Positions 19,944-27,813 of a DNA stretch of 64,000 nt are shown one piece after another. Source of the DNA: Bacteroidales bacterium (lineage in GTDB: Bacteria; Bacteroidota; Bacteroidia; Bacteroidales; JAADJA01); NCBI GenBank assembly GCA_020438105.1, contig JAGQVE010000004.1, forward strand, positions 101,504-165,503, read 5' to 3'. Made by a program: the position numbers and the translations under genes. The notes under the pieces were generated by a model. It did not search any database. It saw only the letters and a list, made by a program, of their open reading frames with translations, and was not told the origin of the DNA. Position 1 is the first letter of the stretch, and every line of letters begins with the position of its first letter.

Positions 19944-22172
19944 ATGGATAAAAAAAGCCTGGAACGGAATTATCGAAAAATTGAAGATTGTGTATTACAA
20001 GGGAAACTCAAAGATGCTCTTGATATGCTTAAAGATCTTGTGTTGAATTCAAAGAAGGGGGAGTTTGTTACACAATATGATAACCTTGATGATACCTATG
20101 AAAACCTGCTAAAATATTCCATCGAGGGGGTTAATGACCCGGAGCGCGAAAATATTTATAATCGATTGCTGGTTTCGGTACTTGAACTGGCCGATGTTGC
20201 CCTGCAATCAGCTTACATGAATGAAAGTGATCAATACATTTACAGGCTAAAAAAGAAAATCGAATTTGATTCGAAACAAGTGAAAGAAGATGCCCTGGAC
20301 AGCATCGAAAACTTGCTCATGGACAAAGCACTTTCCGATGTGTTGAAATCAAGTTTGGATACCGGACAGGACGAGCTGGCTGCCTATAAGCAACATCAGG
20401 AGTTAATACTGAGGATTTTCAACCTGGTTTGGCTTACCGATAAGTTTAACGATTCGGATCAGCAAATACTTGATTCTATTTGGAGTATAAACCAATTTCC
20501 CTGGCATGAGAAAGCAATTTTAATAAGTGCACTCACTGTAAGCACCTTACGATGCTTTGATAAAAGAAAAATAATGCTGATGATAAAATTTGCCCTTGAT
20601 GAGGAGGCAGAACTCAGGCAGCGTGCACTTGTTGGGTTGTTTGTTATTTTGTATCAATATAACCACAGGCTAAAGCTTTATCCGGATTTGCTGGAGGAAA
20701 TCAAGGTTTTACAACAGATTGAAAACATAGGAATGCACCTTGAAATGATTGCGATCCAAATGATAAAATCGCAGGAAACAGAAAAAATTACCAAAAAACT
20801 TCATGACGAAATTTTACCCGAAATGGTGAAATATCAGCCTGTCTTGAGGGACAAACTTGATCTGGATAATATCCTGTCAAGTGATTTTATGGATGATAAA
20901 AACCCCGATTGGGAAACAGTTTTTGAGGATGCACCGGATTTACTGGATAAGCTTCAGGAGATATCCCGATTGCAAATGGAAGGAGCTGATGTGTTTATGA
21001 GCACTTTTGCCCGCCTAAAACATTTTGAGTTTTTTAATCATATCATCAACTGGTTCAAACCTTTTTATCCTGAAAACGCATACATCAGGCATGCACTAAA
21101 AGGAGAAAATGAAAAATTTGACACCGGGGTTTTTCTGGACGGATTGTCAAAGTCGTTTTTCATGTGTAATTCTGATAAATACTCTTTTAGTTTGAATATT
21201 ACGCAAATGCCCGATCTTCAGAAAAATATGCTTTTGGAGATGTTTCATGCCGAAATTGAAAGCATTGAGGAGTTACAAAAAGAAGATGATATCCTGAACA
21301 AGCCTGCACATACTAAAAGCATCTACTCTCAATATATTCAGGACCTTTACAGGTTTTATAAATTACATCCTTTACGCCATGAATTCCTCGATATTTTTAC
21401 GCTTAGGTTTCATATTCAGGATTGTCATTTTGCCGAAATACTGATCGATGATAATGACATCTACCGGAATATAGCTGAGTTCTTTTTTGAAAACGGAAAC
21501 TTTGAAAGTGCACTGGGCCTTTATGGATTTTTAAATGCGAAAGGCAATAATAGCATGGAGATATTTGAAAAAATGGGCTATTGTTACCAAAGGCTGAAAA
21601 AATACGAAGAGGCCCTGGATTTTTATAAAAGAGCCGAACTTTTTGATGCTAACCGCGCCTGGAATCTCAGGAAAATCGCTTTGTGTTATCGTTATCTGAA
21701 AAATTATGAGAAATCGCTTTCTTATTATTTGGAAGCCGAAAAACTCGATCCAGAAAATTTATATGTTCAAACATACATAGGGCATTCGTATCTCGACCTG
21801 AAACAATTCGACAAGGCGCTTGAATATTATTATAAGGTTGAGTTCATGGCTGATGAAAACAGAAAAGTGCTTCGTCCCATTGCATGGTGTTCGTTTGTTT
21901 TGGGCAAACTTGATACTGCTAAAAAATACCTTGAAAAAATCATTGAAGCCGAAGCCAATAAATTTGATTACATTAATCTGGGACATGTGGAATGGTGTAT
22001 CGGCAACAGGAAATCTGCTGTAAGAAATTATAAGCTTTCCATAAATCGAAGTGATAATAACCTGAAATTATTCCTTAGTAGTTTTGAGGAAGACAAACAA
22101 TATTTAATTAAAAACGGGATTGATCAAAAAGAAATCCCGCTTTTGCTCGATTACCTGAAATATCAGCTTTAA
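19944..22172 (+). CDS. Large cytoplasmic TPR protein, unknown function
   Basis: 742 aa with no signal peptide and no membrane segment. The first two thirds are helical without a family I can name. The last third (about 510-690) has consecutive TPRs, for example YCYQRLKKYEEALDFYKRAE, LCYRYLKNYEKSLSYYLEAE and HSYLDLKQFDKALEYYYKVE, each ending near P or D. It probably works as a protein-interaction scaffold. Its stop lies 3 nt from the stop of the convergent selenoprotein candidate. Confidence 0.75.
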   Translation: MDKKSLERNYRKIEDCVLQGKLKDALDMLKDLVLNSKKGEFVTQYDNLDDTYENLLKYSIEGVNDPERENIYNRLLVSVLELADVALQSAYMNESDQYIYRLKKKIEFDSKQVKEDALDSIENLLMDKALSDVLKSSLDTGQDELAAYKQHQELILRIFNLVWLTDKFNDSDQQILDSIWSINQFPWHEKAILISALTVSTLRCFDKRKIMLMIKFALDEEAELRQRALVGLFVILYQYNHRLKLYPDLLEEIKVLQQIENIGMHLEMIAIQMIKSQETEKITKKLHDEILPEMVKYQPVLRDKLDLDNILSSDFMDDKNPDWETVFEDAPDLLDKLQEISRLQMEGADVFMSTFARLKHFEFFNHIINWFKPFYPENAYIRHALKGENEKFDTGVFLDGLSKSFFMCNSDKYSFSLNITQMPDLQKNMLLEMFHAEIESIEELQKEDDILNKPAHTKSIYSQYIQDLYRFYKLHPLRHEFLDIFTLRFHIQDCHFAEILIDDNDIYRNIAEFFFENGNFESALGLYGFLNAKGNNSMEIFEKMGYCYQRLKKYEEALDFYKRAELFDANRAWNLRKIALCYRYLKNYEKSLSYYLEAEKLDPENLYVQTYIGHSYLDLKQFDKALEYYYKVEFMADENRKVLRPIAWCSFVLGKLDTAKKYLEKIIEAEANKFDYINLGHVEWCIGNRKSAVRNYKLSINRSDNNLKLFLSSFEEDKQYLIKNGIDQKEIPLLLDYLKYQL

Positions 22173-22175
22173 AAA

Positions 22176-22955
22176 CTATTTTCTGATAAATTTCTTAATC
22201 TCCGTTTTCCCGGATCTGAACCTAATTTCAATTAAATAAAATCCATTGGTAAAACCCGCGGTATTCACAATGATTTTATTTCCGGTATTTCCAATAATTT
22301 CCGGTTCCCGAATTTTACGTCCGGTCAAATCGTAAATTTGGAATGACTCGATTGTTTGATCTTGATATGCTGTAACTACTAAATAGTCATGCACGGGATT
22401 GGGAAAAAGACTTATTTCGTTTGTGCCTGATTCTTCAACAAGGGTTAAACATGCTTGCTGAATTCCACCTGCCATCGAAACACTATCTATCAAATTTTCA
22501 GTAGTAGGCGGAAATATTTGTTTTACGGCAATGCTTTTATCAGGATTTATAACAACTACGGATGGCGTTGCCTGGATATTATAGTCCCAATGGACGATGT
22601 TTCCGTTGCCCTGGTTTCCGCTGGCACTGGGATAGTGAACGTTGTATATGGAGTCGAACTGCAAAACCGCAGCATTGGTGTTGCCTTTATCAATTCCAAG
22701 AAAAAAAACATTTCCCTGGTTACATCCAAAACTTTCGTATGCCGCCTGCAAATCTGGCGCATACGCCTGGCAAGTCCCTCAAGCTACAGAAAAGAAATCG
22801 ACGACAACAATTTTGCCTTCATCCAGCAAATCATAGAGGATAATGTTATTTCCATACGTATCTTTTACTGAAAAATTGAGCGCCGTATCCAATGTAGTTT
22901 GAGCAAAAATGGAAACTGAGAAAAGTAAAAAAGTAGCAATAAAAAAGGATTTCAT
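22176..22955 (-). CDS. Candidate selenoprotein: secreted thioredoxin-fold protein (U-G-T-C) with T9SS sorting domain
   Basis: Read with one in-frame TGA (22779-22781) as selenocysteine, this is a 259-aa protein. A signal peptide ends at FAQ (residue 19), a thioredoxin/redoxin fold spans about 25-165, and a T9SS type A sorting domain (SLFPNPVHDY to KKFIRK) closes it. The TGA is residue 59 in VDFFSVA-U-GTCQAYAP, exactly where the first Cys of the redox CxxC belongs; Cys62 is the resolving residue. The thioredoxin cis-proline is present downstream (QATPSVVVI), and both sides of the TGA are intact with no other stop or frameshift. A bulged hairpin 13 nt after the TGA fits the bacterial SECIS pattern. 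Alternatives are a point nonsense mutation of a TGC/TGT codon or a base-call error. Predicted role: extracytoplasmic thiol/selenol redox chemistry. Confidence 0.72.
22736..22765 (-). promoter_or_regulatory. Candidate bacterial SECIS element
   Basis: On the minus strand, 13 nt after the in-frame TGA, CGUAUGC-GCC pairs with GGC-G-GCAUACG: a 7-bp lower stem, one bulged G on the 3' side, a 3-bp GC upper stem, and the 9-nt loop AGAUUUGCA. The loop begins 23 nt after the TGA and has G as its second base. Known bacterial SECIS elements lie immediately 3' of the UGA, with the loop about 16-37 nt away and a G in the first two loop positions. No U-run follows, so it is not a terminator. Confidence 0.65.
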
Positions 22956-23044
22956 AATTGTATTTTATAAATTGACATAAACGATTGTAATAACGTTGTA
23001 TGTTATAAAAAGTTTAGAATGACACAAAGACTATAAGTTGGCAA

Positions 23045-23896
23045 TTAACCGATTTGCTTCAATCGTTCAATAACATCATCGGTTAAGCGGCTGGCACCAA
23101 TCCTGAAGAGTTGGTTGTTGAGCCATTGTGGTCCCAGGGTTTGTTTTATTACCTGGTAAAAATCGAGGGCCGTTTTACAATCTGAAATCCCGCCTGCAGG
23201 TTTTAATCCAATTTTTTTACCTGTTGCTTCAAAATATTCTTTTACCGTATCGGCCATTACCATGATTGCCTCAAGTGTTGCTGCAGGCTGTATTTTCCCG
23301 GTAGAGGTTTTAATAAAATCAGCACCTGCATTGATAGCAATTTCGGAAGCTTTCCTGATATTATCTACCGTTTTTAATTCTCCAGTTTCCAGAATTACTT
23401 TTAAGTGAGCATCGCCACAAGCCTTTTTAATCGCTTTTATTTCATCAGCCACTTCGGTAAATTTTCCTTCCAGAAATTTACCCCGTGAGATCACCATATC
23501 AATTTCATCAGCTCCCTGTACAACTGCAAATTCAACTTCGGCTACTTTGATTTCGATGGGTGACTGACCCGCAGGAAAAGCTCCGGCTACGCAGGCAACT
23601 TCTATATTTGTGTCTTTCAGGTTTTTTTTGGCCAACGCTGCAAAAGTTGGATAAAAACAAACTGCAGCTACATCAGGAAAATCAGCACCGAGGGTGTGAA
23701 TACTTTTGGCTTTGTTGCAAAGTCCTAATACTTTTTCCTCAGTGTCTGAGCCTTCCAGGGTAGTAAGGTCTATGCAATTAAGTATGATTTTTAAGGCCTT
23801 TAATTCTTCTGCTTGGTCAGGGTTTATTTGCCTGGCGGCTTCAATCCGTTTGGCGATGCTTTCCTGATTTTGGTCATATTTTTTAAAAGAATACAT
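23045..23896 (-). CDS. deoC: Deoxyribose-phosphate aldolase DeoC
   Basis: 283 aa. The class I aldolase core is clear: Schiff-base Lys196 in DFIKTSTGK, proton-relay Lys232 in GLKPAGGI, and the phosphate/active-site segment GADEIDMVI. It cleaves 2-deoxyribose-5-phosphate to glyceraldehyde-3-phosphate and acetaldehyde in nucleoside catabolism. It is longer than the approximately 220-aa short form because of a helical N-terminal extension. It lies 15 nt downstream of the glutamine synthetase-family gene on the same strand. Confidence 0.95.
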   Translation of the reverse strand: MYSFKKYDQNQESIAKRIEAARQINPDQAEELKALKIILNCIDLTTLEGSDTEEKVLGLCNKAKSIHTLGADFPDVAAVCFYPTFAALAKKNLKDTNIEVACVAGAFPAGQSPIEIKVAEVEFAVVQGADEIDMVISRGKFLEGKFTEVADEIKAIKKACGDAHLKVILETGELKTVDNIRKASEIAINAGADFIKTSTGKIQPAATLEAIMVMADTVKEYFEATGKKIGLKPAGGISDCKTALDFYQVIKQTLGPQWLNNQLFRIGASRLTDDVIERLKQIG

Positions 23897-23911
23897 ATCA
23901 GATAGATTGGG

Positions 23912-25411
23912 TTAACCGCAGTGGAAATATTTTTTTACCATTTTCAATAACTCTTCGGGTTTATCTTTTAGTTCTTCCCTTAAATTTTGGTCGTTAAACT
24001 GTTTATGATATTTGATAATCCCATCCAGTGTTCCTTCCGTAAAGATACCGTATTTTAAGTAATGACTCTTCTGGTTTTCAAGGGCAATACCTGATTCCCA
24101 GCATGAAGCAGGAAGATGGTTGAGCTCACTTAATCGTTTTTTATCATTAAAAATATTCACGTCCACGTAGGTCTTTTCTGCATATTTGAGGGCGTCTTTC
24201 ATTTCGAGGCCATGCAAGGCAGCAACAGCAATTCCAGCCATCAACATATAAACATCAGCCGAACCGTCAGGACTGCGCAGTTCAACGGTTTGCCTGTTCA
24301 GCTCGCGGGTATCAATGGCAGGTTCCTGCGGATTGGCATCATTGGCCATAGTAAGTTTACCGTTCCAGCCCAGTGGTACCCTTACCAGTACAGATCGGTT
24401 TCGATCGCCCCAGCAAATGTTAGTAGGTGCTTCCTGGTGAGGTACCAACCTGAAATACGACATGGGGTTAAGGTTGCCAAAGGCGGTTAATGATGGCGAT
24501 AGGTCAAGATATCCGGCAATCACTCGTTTGGCTATCTCGCTTAACTCACCACTTTTTTTGGTCATCATATTCTGACCTTTTTTCATCAACCTCGAATGAA
24601 CGTGCATTCCGCTTCCTGCTTTACCGGTTGTAATTTTGGGAGCAAATGTCACGGTTACACCGTATTTATGTGCAAGGGTGCGAAGTATCCATTTCGCGAT
24701 GAGTAGCTGATCAGCTGCATCTTCAATATTGGTGGGGGCAAATTCAATTTCGTTTTGTTCATATTCCAGGTCATCAACTGTAAAATTACCAACTTCGGAA
24801 TGGCCGTATTTGATCAATCCGCCAGCCTCTGCTATGGCCAGCATGGCTTCACGCCTGAAAGCTCCCCATTTCGAAAACGGTTCAGCTTCGTGATAACCCC
24901 GCTGATCGGTGGCTTCAAAAAGCTCATCTTTTTTGCTGATGATATAATATTCCAGTTCACCCATGGCGTCAAGGGTGTAACCTGTTCTTTCGGTAAGGGT
25001 TTGATGCGCTTTCTTTAAAATATACTCCGGTGAACTTGCCAGTGGTTCACCATCTTTATTGTAGTAGGAGCACAAAATGTCGAGAGTAGGCACCTCACTA
25101 AATGGATTTCTGAAAGCTGTTTTATACCTTGGAAGTACGTACAGGTCGCTGGATCCGGCTTCAATAAACGAAAATAAACTCGATCCGTCGACACGCTCAC
25201 CATATGATAAAATGCTATCGAGGTGCTGTTTGCTGTTAATAACAAAATTGAGTGTTTTAAGCCTTCCATCCCATCCGCAATAGCGAAAATTAACCATGGC
25301 GATATCATGATCTTCGGCATATCGGATGATATCGTTTTTTGTAAATTCGGAAGAGGGTTTATTTAAATATTGAACCAGCGGATTCGGGTTCATTTCGGTA
25401 TACTTATTCAT
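23912..25411 (-). CDS. Glutamine synthetase-family enzyme
   Basis: 499 aa. The N-terminal beta-grasp part is followed by a catalytic domain with GS landmarks: the metal ligands in GELEYYII and HSEVGNF, the nucleotide/glutamate site GSGMHVHSRL and the Arg-rich RNRSVLVRVP. The segment normally reading HHEVaxxQ is altered (HSEVGNFTVDDLEYEQNEIEF), so it may be a divergent GlnA or a related gamma-glutamyl ligase rather than the main GS. No adenylylation-site motif was identified. Probably cotranscribed with deoC. Confidence 0.85.
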   Translation of the reverse strand: MNKYTEMNPNPLVQYLNKPSSEFTKNDIIRYAEDHDIAMVNFRYCGWDGRLKTLNFVINSKQHLDSILSYGERVDGSSLFSFIEAGSSDLYVLPRYKTAFRNPFSEVPTLDILCSYYNKDGEPLASSPEYILKKAHQTLTERTGYTLDAMGELEYYIISKKDELFEATDQRGYHEAEPFSKWGAFRREAMLAIAEAGGLIKYGHSEVGNFTVDDLEYEQNEIEFAPTNIEDAADQLLIAKWILRTLAHKYGVTVTFAPKITTGKAGSGMHVHSRLMKKGQNMMTKKSGELSEIAKRVIAGYLDLSPSLTAFGNLNPMSYFRLVPHQEAPTNICWGDRNRSVLVRVPLGWNGKLTMANDANPQEPAIDTRELNRQTVELRSPDGSADVYMLMAGIAVAALHGLEMKDALKYAEKTYVDVNIFNDKKRLSELNHLPASCWESGIALENQKSHYLKYGIFTEGTLDGIIKYHKQFNDQNLREELKDKPEELLKMVKKYFHCG

Positions 25412-25548
25412 ACAGCTTTGTTTTTGTTAACCCAAAAAGGGGGTCAAACTTAAAGAATTTTTCAAATCATCGCGGATATATCCATGTATTTTTAATTGCA
25501 GTGTGAACACCTTGAAGCGACTTTCGTTAATTTTGTTGGATCAAGAAT

Positions 25549-26607
25549 ATGACGGGTATAAATGAAATAGGATTTTTTGCAGTGTTCCTGGTTTTCATCT
25601 TTGCCATTTTACTGATCGATCTTGGTGTTTTCAGTAAAAACGGCCACAAAGTAGGATTTTCGGAAGCACTTATCTGGTCGGTGGTTTGGATTGCCCTCTC
25701 CATTGGTTTTTACTTTTTTCTAATTCATTTCGGTTACCTTGTTCACGGAATTGATACCCTTGCTGAAATACAATTCAGGATTGATGAATTTAAACATCCC
25801 ATAAATATTTCGGGCTTAGGTTTTGAAGATGCACTGGTTGTTTATGAAAAAAATCTGGCCCTTGAATATATCACCGGTTACCTGATTGAGAAATCGCTTT
25901 CGGTTGACAATATATTTGTGATCATCCTCATATTTTACGCCTTTGGTGTCGAGGAGAAATATTACAAACGCGTTTTGATTTGGGGAATTCTTGGGGCAGT
26001 GGTAATGCGATTTATTTTTATTTTCACAGGTGCAGCTTTGGTTCGTCAGTTCGATTGGATACTTTACATTTTTGGTGGTATTTTGATATTTACAGGAATC
26101 AAACTTTTTCTTGATCGTAACAAAAAAGACCAGATTGATCCATCCAAGCACCCTGTTGTGCGATTTGCTTCAAAATATTTTAATGTTCATAAGCAATTTG
26201 TTGGGCATAAGTTTTTTGTGAAAATTGAAGGGAAAAAATACATTACCCCTTTACTTATTGTTTTGCTTGTTATTGAGTTTTCGGATGTGATCTTTGCGGT
26301 AGACTCCATACCTGCAATTTTTGCCGTTTCCAAAGACCCGTATATTATTTTCTTTTCCAATATTTTCGCTATCCTGGGTCTAAGAGCCTTATTTTTCCTT
26401 TTGGCCAATGTGCTCAACCGTTTTTATTATTTAAAGATCGGGCTGGCTGTACTACTAACCTTCATCGGTTTAAAAATGCTTGTTCATGAACCTTTAAAAG
26501 AGCTGGGATTTCAAACGGTGCATTCCCTTTACGTGATTCTTGGAATTTTGAGCATTAGTGTGCTGGCTTCTGTTTTTTTTCCGCCAAAAGAAAAGGCCGG
26601 TAGTTAA
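25549..26607 (+). CDS. TerC/Alx-family integral membrane protein
   Basis: 352 aa with about eight to nine transmembrane helices. The TerC signatures are plain: [16 protein letters not shown] in the first half and [21 protein letters not shown] in the second, with intramembrane Asp residues. Members include Alx and TerC; metal (manganese) export or metal homeostasis is documented for some. TAATTTTG at 25528-25535 could be a -7 element, leaving an almost leaderless transcript. Its stop overlaps that of the convergent meaB gene by 4 nt. Confidence 0.9.
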   Translation: MTGINEIGFFAVFLVFIFAILLIDLGVFSKNGHKVGFSEALIWSVVWIALSIGFYFFLIHFGYLVHGIDTLAEIQFRIDEFKHPINISGLGFEDALVVYEKNLALEYITGYLIEKSLSVDNIFVIILIFYAFGVEEKYYKRVLIWGILGAVVMRFIFIFTGAALVRQFDWILYIFGGILIFTGIKLFLDRNKKDQIDPSKHPVVRFASKYFNVHKQFVGHKFFVKIEGKKYITPLLIVLLVIEFSDVIFAVDSIPAIFAVSKDPYIIFFSNIFAILGLRALFFLLANVLNRFYYLKIGLAVLLTFIGLKMLVHEPLKELGFQTVHSLYVILGILSISVLASVFFPPKEKAGS

Positions 26608-27734
26608 TCTTTGCGTGATTTTATTGTATGGTAAAAGCTCTCAATTAGCCTGGAAGCTTCCTGGTAGGCACTTGTATGGCCGTCTTTTACATTTTGCTCG
26701 GCTTGTTTTAGGGTATTTTGAATTACAGGATTGGCATAAAAATTATCCTGAAGTGCATTTTGAATGGCATTGTGCATGATCCGCAGTTCCTGCTGTTGGC
26801 GCTTTGCCATGAAATAACCATTGCCTTTTGTAAGCTCAAAATACTTCATTATCGATTGCCAAACCTCTTCAATCCCTGCTTTTTGTAAGGAAGAGCAGGT
26901 TTGAACCACAGGGGCCCATCCTGAGGAGGCAGGGGGAAATAAATGTAAAGCATTGGCATATTCTTGTTTTGCGCGATTGGCTTTTTCGCTGTTATCGCCA
27001 TCCGCTTTGTTGATGACAAGCGCATCGGCCATTTCCATGATCCCGCGTTTGATCCCTTGTAACTCATCACCTGCACCGGCAAGCATTAACAACAGGAAAA
27101 AATCCACCATGCTATGAACAGCTGTTTCTGACTGACCCACGCCAACTGTTTCAACAAAGATGATGTCGAAGCCCGCCGCTTCACACAAGGTGATGATCTC
27201 CTTGGTTTTTCGGGCAACACCACCCAGGGAACCTGCCGAAGGCGAAGGCCGGATAAATGCATTCGGATCGTTGGCGAGATCTTCCATCCGGGTTTTGTCA
27301 CCCAAAATACTGCCTTTGGTCCGTTCGCTGCTTGGATCAATGGCCAAAACCGCAAGTTTGTGATCTTGTTTGGTAAGATAAATCCCAAGTGCTTCAATGA
27401 ACGTGCTTTTACCCACACCGGGTACACCTGTGATCCCAACCCGGATTGAATTTCCTGCAATAGGTATACAAAGCTCAATTACCTCCTGTGCGATTTGCTG
27501 GTGCCTTGGGAGTGAACTTTCAACCATGGTGATGGCTTTGCTCAATAGCGCACGGTTACCCGATTTAATGCCTTCGAATAGCTCCTTTGCCGATGCCTCG
27601 GTTTGCTTGCTCTTTTTTATATGTTGCCTGGCATCGGGATTAAATCCAGTGGGCTGATCAATTCCCTGGTTGACTTTTAAGGCCGATTTGTATGAGGATT
27701 TTTCTTTAGGCACTTGAAATATTTCTAAAAACAA
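26604..27734 (-). CDS. meaB: Methylmalonyl-CoA mutase-associated GTPase MeaB
   Basis: 376 aa. The G3E-family P-loop is GVPGVGKST (103-111), followed by [24 protein letters not shown] and the switch segment [11 protein letters not shown], then VINKADGDN for guanine recognition. MeaB protects and reloads the B12-dependent methylmalonyl-CoA mutase. The mutase genes are not in this window. The N-terminal 40 residues are variable and a later start is possible. Confidence 0.93.
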   Translation of the reverse strand: MFLEIFQVPKEKSSYKSALKVNQGIDQPTGFNPDARQHIKKSKQTEASAKELFEGIKSGNRALLSKAITMVESSLPRHQQIAQEVIELCIPIAGNSIRVGITGVPGVGKSTFIEALGIYLTKQDHKLAVLAIDPSSERTKGSILGDKTRMEDLANDPNAFIRPSPSAGSLGGVARKTKEIITLCEAAGFDIIFVETVGVGQSETAVHSMVDFFLLLMLAGAGDELQGIKRGIMEMADALVINKADGDNSEKANRAKQEYANALHLFPPASSGWAPVVQTCSSLQKAGIEEVWQSIMKYFELTKGNGYFMAKRQQQELRIMHNAIQNALQDNFYANPVIQNTLKQAEQNVKDGHTSAYQEASRLIESFYHTIKSRKD

Positions 27735-27776
27735 AGATATTCACAAAATGTGAAATGAAATTGAAGTAGAAAATCA

Positions 27777-27807
27777 TAAAAAAGGCCTTCTTATATTGAA
27801 GGCCTTT
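27777..27807 (-). terminator. Rho-independent terminator of the 978-aa T9SS gene
   Basis: AAAGGCCTTC and GAAGGCCTTT (27781-27790 and 27798-27807) form a 10-bp stem with a 7-nt loop. Reading on the minus strand, a T-run follows the stem, placing it 7 nt beyond the stop of the gene at 27814-30750. Confidence 0.85.
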
Positions 27808-27813
27808 AAGTTT

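Noticed and set aside
22176..22751. A stand-alone 191-aa gene starting at a TTG (22751)
   Set aside because: The TTG is Leu within the thioredoxin domain, after the redox motif. Starting there would lose the signal peptide and active site, although both are present in frame upstream of the TGA.
22736..22765. The hairpin as an intrinsic terminator
   Set aside because: No T-run follows on either strand at the right distance and it lies inside an otherwise intact coding frame.
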